DNA of 64,000 nucleotides from Euphorbia lathyris. Lineage: Eukaryota > Streptophyta > Magnoliopsida > Malpighiales > Euphorbiaceae. The notes below the pieces were generated by a model. That model saw nothing but the letters and a program-made list of their open reading frames with translations, did not search any database and was not told where the DNA came from. Within the stretch, counting starts at the first letter, position 1, and the number at the start of each line of letters is the position of its first letter. Location of the stretch: contig NC_088916.1 of the NCBI RefSeq assembly GCF_963576675.1, positions 80,679,501 to 80,743,500 of the forward strand, written 5' to 3'. The translations under genes were made by a program, and so were the position numbers. This document shows, in pieces, positions 23,085 to 34,839 of the stretch.

Positions 23085-26000
23085 CAGTTTCAAAACTTTC
23101 AAAGCGATCATATGTTGAAGAATGGCAGAAAAATCAGCAGCGCGGCTGACAGCACGAGTTCACGGACCTGCGACTTGGGCAAAGCCTCCATCGGGCAGTG
23201 TGAAATGTAATTGTGATGGTGCGGTATTTAGGGAGGAAGGAGCGATTGGGGTTGGAGCGGTTCTGAGAAGTTCAGATGGAACACTCACTACAAAAAAAAA
23301 TGGTCTATTACGACGCTAAATTTTTTGGTTTAACGACAGTTTTCGGTGTCCCTAAACATTTACCCACGCTTTTAGAAGCGTCGTCGCATGCGTCATTAAA
23401 TCGCGTGTCGTTAATTTTAACGACGCATAAAACCTTGTATGGGTAAATTCAATCCGACGACATATTGCATACAAGCGTCGTTATGCTACCAACATTTACA
23501 TTTTTTTGTCGTAACTTTTTCCATAATATTTATTTTTAATTTTCAAAATTTCGACTACGTTTTAACAAAATGTCGCAAAGTGAATGACACATTAATTGAA
23601 AAACGTCTCCAAATTTATGACATTTTATTATAAAAGCGTCTACAATGTAACTAGGATTAATTCTGTCTGGACAATAAATTAGACGGAATGAAATTTATTA
23701 TTATTCTTATAATTTATGGACTCCATAATAAATAAATGAATACAATCAAATTAATTAAACTAAAAAAAATTCATAAATAAACATTCGAGTTTAAAATAAA
23801 TAAAAAAAATAAGATCAAATGTTACAACTACCACTTTAGCACTGTATTACATAGAAGAAATTTTAAAGTTACGCTTCAACTTTAGCAAACTTATTTCAAA
23901 TGAAAAAAAAACAGAAAAAAGGATAAAGATTTGGTTGGAAGTTTGACAAACACATCGACACTTTGAAAGTTTCATGCCGCCTATCACCATATCCCTTGTA
24001 TCCTTCTTGTTGGCATCAGATTTATTAATTCCACCTTTTCTGTTAGGAGACTGATAAAAATAACAATATAATAATTAAACAGGAAACAAAGTTAAATGAA
24101 AGCTAACTGATACCAAATTAAGAGATAGAATGAAACTCACCGCTGTTAGAGCAGGCTTCTTCCCACTTCTTGCTGACTTTCTCACAATTGACCATATGAT
24201 CAACCAAACACGTATCATGATTCAAGAAAATCTTAACTTCGTGTCCCTCACAATACAGTATAATTTTTCTGACACAGGTGGACATGTGCAAGGATTTTTA
24301 AATATAAAAACTACATTTAAATGAAATGTTTTATGCAATACAGAAACCAAAAATGTAAACTGTTCTAGGGTCCCAAATCTAACATGATTTGTTTAGGCTT
24401 ATAAACTCAAATGTAGAAGCTGTAACCCAAAAGACAAACCTGTTTTGCTAAATTCGTATCACTTCGCAACCTGCTATATGTGAAGGAACAAGGGTGCACT
24501 CAGCTCCTTCAAGTGCTTGGCATAGGAAATTCTACTAGTTAGATATACTAACATTCGCTAGTTTGAACAAGAAAGAGAAGCATTGGTGAACCAATCATAA
24601 GACAGGCAAAAATGGATAACACAAAGGCTACTCTAAAATTCTATTAAGCTAATTTCTCAGAGTAAAGTCAATCCCAAAGTAATTGAAAAATGATTAAGAA
24701 TGATGCCAAAGTGATGATGAACACATTATTAAACTGATGCAGAAAAATCTCATTTGAAGAGAAAAAATTATAGATTCATATTTAATAGTTCATTAGTGTG
24801 ATGGGTGATAAAAAAAACATTAACTCATCATTGATATCTCTCTTTACCAAAATATATGATTTATCGTAAGAACATAATGATCACTGCAGTTAATGAAGAG
24901 AATAGAAGTACTAATATATAGATATTAAGAGAAATAACCTCTAGTTGCTTCTAAATTTGGTTGACTCGTGTATGTATTGCTCCCCAAAGTAAACAAGGGA
25001 ATCATGTCTTCGGTACAGAAAATAACCTGAAAAAACAAACTAAAGATAAACAACAGATCAATGGTCAAGTATGCACTTATCATCAACACTCGGATAGTGA
25101 AAAATTCATCTGATAACAAAGCAAGAATGTGCCAACTCAATTTGAAGAAACTATTATCTAAATACCACATATAATTTACCCTAAAGAACTAATAAAATTA
25201 TTATCCATCGTGCAAATTCAATTTATCTCAGAACTAATCAACATATTCATATGCTTCCCGGTTCGTACGATTTTCTATAGAATCCTTAGTTTACGCTTAA
25301 GAATAATTTCAATTGTCTGCTCAACTTCACAATCCTAACTAGTTAAACAGTCATGTGACTCTCATATCAAATGTGAAATCCTAAAACTTTCCACCAACAC
25401 AAAACATATATACCATAAGAAATGTATCCTCGCCCCCGGGAAAGAGAAAAATACATGAAACCAATCGTTGCCTAATTTAGCAAACAAAATTCATCATGAT
25501 CGCCAATTTACAAAATTAAAAGAAAATGGATAAAAGATAAGATGAGCATTGAGAAATTATACTGAAACTTGAATTCGGGAAGACGGAGAACGAAGGAACC
25601 AAACTCATCAAATCCACGGGAATGCGGCCCTTCAGGGACCAATCGACAAACAGATACACAAAAGGGATTAATAAAAAAGTTGTTTATCAATGTTAAAAAC
25701 GAAATTATTCTGTAAATTATAAACACCTAACTGTCAAACAAATTTAATTCAAATTCCTAAATTTACCTAATTACAATTAAGAAAATCAATCTCCAAATAA
25801 AGAATAACTATGCCAAAGTCTTCCTTTATGTAAAAATTGAACAAATAATTTAAAATAATACTTAAAATTGTACAGACCCAATGTTGTAACACACTCAATT
25901 GCCGTCACGAGAGTTATTCGGCCCTCCCGCCTCATCACCGAAAGCAGTCGCTTTCGAAGTCGTCGCCCGCCGCTACCATCGCATAAACTGCCGATGTCAG

Positions 26001-27242
26001 TTAAACAGGAAATAATAATAATAATAATAATAATAAAACAAAAAAAGAGAGAAGAAGAATCGAACCATGGGGGTGGCCGGAGAAAGGAGAAAAGCGCCGG
26101 AGATGAAAGAAGAGAAAACAGCCAAGAGAAGAAAGTTGGAAGAGAAGAGAGTCTAGAACGTGAAAAGCTAGGAGAGAGAGTGGAGAGAATCGTTCAAAAC
26201 TGAAAAACATCCCTCATTTTTCTTTTTCTTTTTTTTTTAATTTTTTAATGTAATATAGTGCAAATTTTGTATATGTAAATATTTTTTTTAAAACATTCAA
26301 ATTAATTATTTATCAATCGTCATTTGAATGAAATAAAATATTCATATTTTTTATTTCCAAATATATAATTCAATCTTTAAAAACTGCCAATATTTAGGGA
26401 CACATTTAATCCATCTTTAATTATAAAAAATACCGACATTTTTTTTCCAAATGTATAGTTAAATTATTAAAAATTTCATTATAAGAATTAAAAGTATCAT
26501 TAAATGAATATAAAAAGCGTCACAAATTAAAAAGCGTGGTTGCATATTAAATACGAAAATAAAAAAATAAAAGTATATTCAAATAAAAAAAATACCGAGA
26601 GACTTTTTCAAGACGCAAATTCTAAACTGCCTTTAATTTTAAAAAAATACCGATGCTTTTTTTAAAAGCGTAGTTATTTTATTTTAAATACCAACGTATT
26701 ATATAAAGCGTCCTTAAGTGATAATACAAACCGACATAAATATAAAAGCGTGGCTAAATTTTAAAATATAGAGACACATGTCAAAAAACGTCGTTAAACA
26801 AGTGTCGTAATAGACCCTTTTTTTTGTAGTGATTCATGGCCTGTCGGAGTCGTGTGTATCAGTTCAGAACTGAGCCGGGGAAAATTGAAGCGTTAGCGCT
26901 GCTCGAGGCGTTGATATGGGCAGAATCTCTTAACTGTGTTAATGTCATCTTTGAAACCGATGCGCAAGCCATCGTCCATAAAGTGCAAGATAACTCAGTG
27001 GATCGATCGGAGCTCGGAAATATTATACAAGATTGCAAGTCAATTCTCCAAAACAGACAAGACTTTTCAGTGTCTTATGTGCCGAGACTAGCGAACGGTG
27101 TTTCTCATGCCATTGCAAGGAACGCTCTTTCCAATGCTAGTGTCTTTGTTTCGTTTTCTATTCCTAATTGGGTGGTTGAGCCTCTTTGTAAAGACAATCC
27201 TTTTTTATTAATTGAAGTTCTTTGTCTCAAAAAAAAAAAAGA
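23085..27242 (+). pseudogene. 5'-truncated LINE (copy D), split by a CACTA element
   Basis: Two halves of one RNase H domain lie at about 23085-23285 and 26832-27225. The first encodes WAKPPSGSVKCNCDGAVF and VGAVLRSSDG; the second continues FMACRSR, EALALLEALIWAE, FETDAQAIV and VPRLANGVSHAIARNAL, so the RNase H acidic and His/Asp motifs are visible. Removing the CACTA element and one copy of its 3-bp target duplication rejoins the frame exactly. An A run follows at about 27229-27240, so this is a LINE 3' end. A frameshift occurs near 23140, upstream of WAKPP. It belongs to a different LINE family from copies A, B and C. Confidence 0.75.
23286..26831. mobile_element. non-autonomous CACTA (En/Spm) element, 3.5 kb
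   Basis: Left end CACTACAAAAAAAAATGGTC and right end, in reverse complement, CACTACAAAAAAAAGGGTCT, extending to CTATTACGAC; this is the CACTA signature. The 3-bp flanks are ACT (23283-23285) and ATT (26832-26834), one substitution apart. Both subterminal regions carry many copies of an AAAAGCGTCGTTA-like motif in both orientations, as CACTA transposase-binding regions do. No transposase is present. The interior has possible exon-like pieces on the minus strand (see findings). An (ATA)n run lies at about 26008-26036. Confidence 0.85.
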
Positions 27243-27793
27243 AATATAATGGGTAAATTACATGAATATCATAATTAAGTACAAAATTATAACTAAGTCA
27301 TATTATCAAACTTAATTCTTAATATATCATTATTTTCTATATATTATGATTTTACATCCCAATTTAAAAATTCTAAATTTCAATTCATAAATCCTAAACC
27401 CTAGACAATATATTCTAGATCCCTAATTTATAAACTCTAGTTCTTAAAATAAATTAAAAATAGTGATTTTATTAGTTTGACATAATTCAGAAGTATGATT
27501 TGATATAGTTGTAAATAGTTTTTGAAAGATGAATTTCTGTGTAATTTTCCCAATAATGTGAACTTTTTAAATGAAAAGTTGGTTAGAATAATGATGGGAA
27601 ATTTATATAGAAATTCATTTTTAAAAAACTATTTACAATTATGTCAAGTCATAGTTTTTGAATAATGTTAATCTAATAAAATTATTACTTTTAATTAATT
27701 TTAAGAATTATAGTTTATAAATTAAGGATCTATGATATATTATTTAAGGTTTATGATTTATAAATTTAACTTTGGAATTTTTAAATTAGGATA

Positions 27794-29290
27794 TCTATAT
27801 ATAATATAAAACAGTAACCATGGAGCTGAGGTGTCACTTCCTCCTTTTTTACTGATAAAAAATATAATATAAAATATAATATATTAACTTTAGTTATATT
27901 ATTATATTTATTTGTAAAAAGATTATTTTATCTGTACTATATCTAAGAGATCTACATAATTTAAATTAATCCCTAAAATCTCTCTAATTCTCTGCATATC
28001 TATATCTAAAAGTTATACATAATTTAAATTAATCCCTAAAATATCTCTAATTCCCTGCATATCTATATCTAAAAGTTCTACATAATTAAAATTACTCCAT
28101 AAAATCTCTCTAATTCTCTGCATATCTATCTATATATAATATAAAACAGTAACGATGGAGCTGAGGTGTCACTTCCTCTTTTTTTACTGATAAAAAATAT
28201 AATAAAAAATACAATATATTAACTTTAATTATATTATTATATTTATTTATAAAAAGATTATTTTATCCGTACTATATCTAAGAGTTCTACATAATTTAAA
28301 TTAATCCCTAAAATCTCTCTAATTCTCTGCATATCTATATCTAAAAGTTATACATAATTTAAATTAATCCCTAAAATATCTCTAATTCCCTGCATATCTA
28401 TATCTAAAAGTTCTACATAATTTAAATTAATCCCTAAAATCCCTTTAATTCTCTGCATATCTATATTCTATATAAAACAGTAACGATGGAGCTGAGGTGT
28501 CACTTCCTCCTTTTTTACTGATAAAAAATATAATAAAAAATATAATATATTAACTTTAGTTATATTATTATATTTATTTATAACAAGATTATTTTATCCG
28601 TATTATATCTAAGAGTTCTACATAATTTAAATTAATTCCTAAAATCTCTCTAATTCTCTGCATATCTATCTATATATAATATAAAACAGTAACGATGGAG
28701 CTGAGGTGTCACTCCCTCCTTTTTTACTGATAAAAAATATAATATAAAATATAATATATTAACTTGAGTTATATTATTATATTTATTTATAAAAAAATTA
28801 TTTTATCTGTACTATATCTAAGAGTTCTACAGAATTTAAATTAATCCCTAAAATCTCTCTAATTCTCTGCATATCTATATCTAAAAGTTCTACATAATTT
28901 AAATTAATCCCTAAAATTTCTTTAATTCTCTGCATACCTATATCTAAAAGTTCTACATAATTTAAATTAGTCCCTAAAATCTCTCTAATTCTCTGCATAT
29001 CTATATATAATATAAAACAGTAACGATGGAGCTGAGGTGTCACTTCCTCCTTTTTTACTAATAAAAAATATAATATATTAACTTTAGTTATATTATTATA
29101 TTTATTTATAAAAAGATTATTTTATCCGTACTATATCTAAGAGTTCTACAGAATTTAAATTAATCTCTAAAATCTCTCTAATTCTCTGCATATCTATATC
29201 TAAAAGTTCTACATAATTTAAATTAGTCCCTAAAATCTCTCTATTTCTTTGCATATGTATCTATAATATAAAACAGTAACGATGGAGCTG
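27794..29290. repeat. two-level tandem repeat inside the Helitron
   Basis: Higher-order units of about 335, 331, 209, 331 and 256 bp each start with the Helitron 5' module and contain a variable number of a 63-bp sub-repeat with the words TCTCTAATTCTCTGCATATC and AGTTCTACATAATTTAAATT. The differences in unit length track the number of sub-repeats. Confidence 0.85.
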
Positions 29291-29400
29291 AGGTGTCACT
29301 TCCTCCTTTTTTATATCATTAATTGTAATTATTAATTATATTTTTTTATTAATATTTATATATTAAGATGAATCCGTGCATCGCACGGGTCAAAAACTAG
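27794..29400 (+). mobile_element. non-autonomous Helitron with amplified 5' modules
   Basis: Starts TCTATATATAATATAAAACA preceded by A (27793) and ends with the hairpin CCGTGCATCGCACGG followed by GTCAAAAACTAG and then T (29401). TC start, CTAG end, a 3' hairpin about ten bases before the end, insertion between A and T and no target duplication together define a Helitron. The flanking fold-back arm has an uninterrupted relative at about 27330-27360 showing the pre-insertion AT-like site. The 5' end module AAAACAGTAACGATGGAGCT recurs six times (near 27811, 28146, 28477, 28686, 29017, 29273), separated by 63-bp sub-repeats. No Rep/helicase. Confidence 0.85.
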
Positions 29401-29515
29401 TAAAAGCATATTTTATTTGTTATATATAGAAAATAATGACAAATTTAGAATTAAGTTTGCTAATATGAATTATTTGTAATTGTATTGTTAATTATGATAT
29501 TCATGTAAAAAGCCC

Positions 29516-29739
29516 AAGAATGATTTATATGGTATATCCTCACATATTTAGACGTCCCCTAAAGGTGCGGGTCGCCTGTCTCCTTGTTCGGATGTAGTTC
29601 TTGCTAGTGGTCTATTCTTTGATCGAAGGCAGAAGTGAGCCACCCAAGTATAAGCTCTAATTTCGTGGATGTGTAAAGATTTACATGGAACTTGATTCAA
29701 CTTGACCACCATACGAGAGCCACCGGCTTAGTTGTGTGA
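29516..29739. other. intergenic, nothing recognised
   Basis: A GC-richer patch (CGTCCCCTAAAGGTGCGGGT) lies at about 29552. It may belong to the left LTR of the following copia remnant, but I could not align it with the right LTR. Confidence 0.35.
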
Positions 29740-31030
29740 TGTGGATCAATTATATATTTTTTAATCTTAATTATTTTATTTTATCTAACAGATTGTTTAA
29801 GGAGATTTAAAATATCTCGTGATCTTAATTTCTCCCGATTTTTCTCTCTGAATTTTATCCAATGATTGAAAGAAAAAAGGTAGGAAGATAAAAAAAAAAA
29901 AAACTGAACAGATCTAAGAATGTAGAATTTGGACAATTATGTAGAATACAAATCAGAATTGTGTTTAGTTATTCAACTAGGCTGTTTTATTCTGGAGGTG
30001 ACCGACTGCTAGTCTGCTTGTACGTATTTGAGGCGGTACCATGAACGTCTTAAACAGAGTGACATCGTCCATGACTCATGCTAGACTTTTTTGTTCGGTA
30101 TTTTTTTTCTTCTTCTAATTGTAGAACAATAATTTTAAGACGATTCTTGATGTCATGTCTACCGAACAGACTATGGGAATGACTGGTATCAACAAATCGT
30201 TTCAGTTTGAGGGAGCTCACTTCCGAGAATGGAAACATAAGATGTTATTCTACCTCACTACAAAACGAGTTGCATATGTTCTAACTTCTAAAAAACTCAT
30301 TCTTCACAAAGACTGATTTTCTCTGTAAAAATTACATCTTGAATGGTCTGACAGATGATTTATATAGTTACTATAATGCTGAAAACAAATATGTCGAAGA
30401 CATTTGGGATGCGTTGTAGAAGAAATAAGAGACCGGGGAGGTTGGAATGAAGAAGTATATTATCAATTGCTGCATCAAATTCCAAATGAGTGATGATGAA
30501 CCTGTGGAGGCACAATCTCATGAACTCCAGAAAATTGCTCACTAGATTATCTTGGAAGGTATGGTTGTTGATGAAAAATTTCAAGTTGATGTTATTATTG
30601 ACAAATTGTCTCATTCCTCGAAGGATTTAAAATGTTCTCAAGAATAACATTACAGAAGTTTCGTCGAAAAGTTTGATCACCCATCTCCGCATTGAGGAGG
30701 AAGCTCAAAAATAAGACTATAAAGAAGAGGTGTTTGTTATCTCAAACTAGACTTGGGCATGGGTCGGGCTGGGTCGGGCCTGTCGGGCTTTTATAAAACC
30801 TGACGAGTCCAAGCCTAGCCCAGCCCGCAATAAATTGAGTCGGGCTCGGGCTGGGCTCGTCCTAAAATATGAATCCTAAACCCGTCCGTCCAAGCCCATC
30901 TGTATATTAAAAAAATATACAATTAAAATGTCACACCAAGTTTTCTTTATAAAAAAATACAATTAAAATGTCACACCAACTTTTCATAAAAAATATAATT
31001 AATTTATATTTATAAATTATAATATATATA

Positions 31031-31670
31031 CAGTAAAACCTCTATATAGGAATACGTTTGGGACCGGACAATTTGTATAACAATTGGGAGGTTATTCTTA
31101 TATAGAGTTTGGTACCCAAAAAAAAAATCAACACTTAAAGTTTATAAATTTAACAACAATAAGAACTCGCTAATCTTTTGGAGGCATGGTTGATTATTAA
31201 AGGAATATGAAATGGGGTCGCTTGAAATTGGTTTATATACACAATGTACAATAGAATAGATTAATAAAACAAATTAATGTTTAGCATATCAAGTCTACGA
31301 GTTTTATTTCCAATACCTAAAGAATTGGAAGAGTTTTGAGTTTAGTTTCCAATACATAAAGAAAAGAGTTTTATGGGAAAATGGTAAGAATTTATAGTTA
31401 AAGTTGGAATTTGTGTGCCAACTCATATTTAATCTCAATAATTTTTAAATTTTTAAATAAATTTTGTTTAAATCCTTAATACATATATACATTATTTACA
31501 TAATTATTCCTATATAGAGGTATAGTTTCTAAAGGTGGGACTTGGATTATGTATAACAATTAACATTTGGGAGGTTATTCTTATTTATAACCGGCCCAAG
31601 TTGGGACCGAAATTTTTTATAACAAATTGGAGGTTATTCTTATATAGAGTATTCCTATATAGAGGTTTTA

Positions 31671-31673
<3 letters not shown>
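31031..31673. mobile_element. Emigrant-like (pogo/mariner) MITE
   Basis: Left end CAGTAAAACCTCTATATAGG and right end CCTATATAGAGGTTTTACTG are inverted repeats flanked by TA on both sides. This is the Emigrant/Lemi1 terminus (CAGTAAAACCTCTATAAATT type). The internal part repeats the GGAGGTTATTCTTATATAGA word several times, including an extra internal end-like copy near 31503. Confidence 0.8.

Positions 31674-31711
<38 letters not shown>
31674..31711. repeat. (TA)n microsatellite
   Basis: TA run directly abutting the right end of the Emigrant-like element. It may have grown from the TA target site. Confidence 0.9.
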
Positions 31712-31715
<4 letters not shown>

Positions 31716-33670
31716 CGGACTGGGCCGATGGAAAATTCATATATAGCCTAAGCCCGCCCAGTTTCTAACGGGCTTATACGGGCTTGGGCCAGGCCGGATA
31801 CTAATTTCATGTGTCTAAGCCCGGCTAAATGGACCAGGACCTGGGCGGGCCGGACGGGCTCGCCGGTCCATGCCCAGGTCTATCTCAAACAAGAGGTCCC
31901 TTGTTGTTCTAAAACTCAATCAGAAAAGTTTCAAGAATCAAAACCGCAAATAGAACCAGAACTCAAACCCTCAAACATACCACATCAGCAACCACCTAAG
32001 AATGCTACTATCTTTCTCTGCTTTCATTGTGGGAAACCAGGTAATATGACACGAAAGTGTAGGAACGGGCTAAAGGCTACTCCTAGTGATAACCTGACTA
32101 AAGAAACTACCTTTAATAGCAAGGATAACTAAGATCAACCTTGTTGGTGGATCAAAATGGTGGTGGACAGACACAAGTGCCTTTCTCTATGTCTTCTACG
32201 ATTAAGCTATGTTTAAAATATATATTGTTGTGACTGAGGACAATAAAGTATTGTTGGGTGATTTCCACACCAATATTGTTGCTGGAATTGGTCGTATGGA
32301 AATGAACTTCACCTTTGAAAAAATAGTGACTTTGAAGGATGTAATGCACACTCTAGAAATGATGAAGAATTTATTTTCACGATATCTTCGCAATAAGGCG
32401 AGGTTCACTCAGTCTATAAGTGAAGATTTGTTTACTTTGACTAAGAATGGAATGTTTGTATAAAAAAGATATGCTACTTATTGCATGTTTGAATTGAATG
32501 TTATAATCAATAAATTGAATTCTTCTAATTACATATTGCGTAGTTTTAATAATTGGCATGCTCGTTTTTGTCATATGAACAAACGTATTATCAAGAACAT
32601 GAGTAATTTAGGTTTAGCTTTGAATGAATTTGATAAAATGTGATTATTGTAGCAAAGAAAATATCACAAAAACACCGAACTAATGGAACATTGACTACAA
32701 ATGATAACCAATACTTTATCACATTATTGATGATTACTTTTCACTTTTGTGTATTTGATGAAAAACAAAAGTGATGCTCATGACATGTTTAAGTTGTTGG
32801 TTATTGAGATTGAAAATTAATGCAATAGGAAAATTAAGAGAACTTCTTAATGATAGAGGCACAAAATATGATTCTAGCATGTTTATTGAATGTTACAGTT
32901 CGTACGAAATTATACGTGAAACCATTACACCTCACTCACCTGATACTAAAGTCAGTTAAGTATTTGAGGAAATACAAAGTTAACTTAAAATCAATTAACT
33001 AGGAGAGAGAGTGTGTGTATGATTACGTACTTGTAGCTTTGTTTCCCAAGCTATTTATAGGTAATAAAATGTGTACCTGGCCACGTGGCAACATTTGATT
33101 GGTCTCTGGACCCTATCTTTCCGTTCTGCGGTAAATGTGAATTGGTCCATGTGTCCTTTGAGGCAGCTCTCAAAGAAGCTTTATTCGTCTATCTAGCATC
33201 CGAATGTATGTATCTGTGGGCTCCAAAGCCCATTCAATTACTACCGTATCAAATATTTTTAAAAAGTTTTAAAATGGTCCATAATCTCAACCTCTCCCAA
33301 AATTTCAGCCAAGATTTTTTCTCTCTCAATTTTCTTCTGAATGTTAAATAAAAACAACTATATCCAACATTTGAAAATCATAGCCTCTACCAGAAAGAAA
33401 GAAACCCCGTTTTTTTAATTACTTCTTTCTCTCACTTTTCCAAATACCGAGTAGTTTCTAAGAGTGTAGAATTTGAACAATAATGTACAGTGCAAATCAA
33501 AATTGTATTTACCGTTATTCGAATGGACTGTTTTATCCTGGAGATATCTTGTTGCTATTCTGCTTGCACGTATTTGAGGCAATACTGCGAAACATCTTGA
33601 CGAGCGCGATCTCATCCGTGACTTTTTCCGCTTGGTAAATTTTCTTCGTTTAACTGGGCAACAACGTACT

Positions 33671-33985
33671 GTCACATAATTGTCATGTTATACGTAAATA
33701 TCGGTTGTTTCCGATTTGATTAAAATGACTTTATTTAAGCAAAAAAATTGATAATTTTATTAAAAAGAAAATGAAGATGAGCATAGATCAAACTTGTGAT
33801 TATCCATAGAATTTATCCCAATATATAGGTGGATATTGTCTACTTACTCGGAGACACATGGATTGTGTGTTGTAGAAAATTAGTGTTGATGTCATGTTTT
33901 AAGGATAAGGTATAACTTTAGTTTAATGGTTATTAGATAACATACTTAACGTATAAAATTAATGTTTTAGGGTGTCAATCAATTA
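33671..33985. other. AT-rich intergenic sequence
   Basis: No gene, RNA or repeat ends recognised. Confidence 0.45.
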
Positions 33986-34405
33986 TGGCTTAATACCTTC
34001 TGAGCCCCTCAAATTGTCTCAATGCTGCAACTGATCCCCGAACTTAGACTTGTGACAACTAACCCTATCAACTTGCTTATTTCGAACAAATAACCCCTCA
34101 AATAGGTTATTTCGGGAGTTTTTTTTTTTTGCTCTTTACTTAATATATCACTAGATTAGTTAGATATAGCAACCGATAATTTGAAATCTTTTATTTCTGA
34201 TGTAATATAATGTTGAATGTTTTTTTGGATTTAGGGGTTATTTGTTCTAAATAAGCAACTTGAGAAGTTATTTGTTCTAATTGAGCAATTTGAGGAGTTA
34301 TTTGTTGCAAATAAGCAAGTTTAGGGGTTAGTTATCACAAATTTAAGTTCGGGGGTCAGTTGCAATATTAGGACAACTTTAAGAGGCTGAGAAGGTATTA
34401 AGCCA
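33986..34405. mobile_element. fold-back MITE, 420 bp
   Basis: Left TGGCTTAATACCTTCTGAGC is mirrored by right GCTGAGAAGGTATTAAGCCA. The inverted arms extend inward with imperfect matches (CCCCGAACTTAGACTTGTG versus CAAATTTAAGTTCGGGG). A target-site duplication is not clear. Confidence 0.65.
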
Positions 34406-34612
34406 TAAATTATCGAATTAAGTAGGGACGGATGCAGGGGAGCAATGAGGGGTTGAGCACCCGCTGTGAAAAGCTCTATTGAAGCTCTATTTTGAAAGAT
34501 TAAGGACTTAATTAATAAAAAAATGAATTAGCAAGGGACTTAAATATGCATTATCTTCATAATTTTAAAACATAAACATGATACTTCATAGTTTACAAAA
34601 GAATCAGGACGT

Positions 34613-34789
34613 GGTTTTCACCTGGTCAGTGACTGACCAAGTGAATTTGGTCAGTTACTGTTAAATCTAGGAGGTATAAATCTAAGTCTTATAATGATTT
34701 TAATCTTTACCATACGATTTTAATAAGTCTGTATCTAATGGTGACTGACCAAATTCATTTAATCAGTCATTGACCAAGTGAAAATTACC
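34613..34789. mobile_element. small TIR MITE, 177 bp
   Basis: Left TTTTCACCTGGTCAGTGACT is mirrored by the right TCATTGACCAAGTGAAAATT; the arms match over about 40 bp. A truncated end of the same family (TTTTCACCTAGTCAGTGACT) lies at about 48254-48278, directly beside the LINE B junction. Confidence 0.6.
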
Positions 34790-34839
34790 ATCAAATTAGG
34801 TAGAGATATATAATAAATTAATTTACAGTGTTTGGGTTA

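Larger units (their letters stand above)
27249..29515. mobile_element. fold-back / long-TIR element, copy 2, holding a Helitron
   Basis: Left arm starts GGGTAAATTACATGAATATC at about 27249 and runs to about 27555. The right arm, inverted, begins near 27590 and ends at about 29515 with GATATTCATGTAAAAAGCCC. The arms match over about 300 bp with a short spacer. The right arm is split at 27793/29401 by the Helitron. No coding capacity, and no clear target-site duplication. Confidence 0.65.
30748..31882. mobile_element. non-autonomous hAT-type element with 8-bp TSD
   Basis: Left end TAGACTTGGGCATGGGTCGG and right end CCGGTCCATGCCCAGGTCTA form inverted repeats, and the flanks are identical 8-bp repeats TCTCAAAC at 30740-30747 and 31883-31890. 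The subterminal parts are rich in GGGCTCGGGCTGGGC and GCCCGGC words. No transposase. It inserted into the copia gag region and is itself host to the element at 31031-31673. Confidence 0.85.
29740..33670 (+). pseudogene. decayed Ty1/copia retrotransposon
   Basis: Diverged LTRs align best at about 29917-30120 and 33459-33665 (AAGAATGTAGAATTTGGACA versus AAGAGTGTAGAATTTGAACA). Internal order is copia-like. A gag segment follows the left LTR (about 30150-30720). The CCHC zinc knuckle CFHCGKPGNMTRKC is at about 32022-32063. A protease-region piece follows (VLLGDFHTNIVAGIGRMEMN). Then comes a GAG-pre-integrase-like HARFCHMNKR near 32550-32590, and a scrap of integrase near 32770-32950 (ECYSSYEIIRETITPHSPDT). 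Reverse transcriptase and RNase H are missing, so there is a large internal deletion as well as many stops and frameshifts. Gag is split by the hAT-type element at 30748-31882. The large LTR divergence marks it as one of the oldest elements in the window. Confidence 0.75.

Noticed and set aside
25868..26203. 111-codon plus-strand open frame in the CACTA element
   Set aside because: It arises from an (ATA)n run and a purine-rich stretch, and looks more like the antisense of a leader than a protein.
28798..29043. Open frame with repeated IREILGINLNYVELLDI units
   Set aside because: It is a translation of the 63-bp sub-repeats in the Helitron (63 is divisible by three), not a repeat protein.
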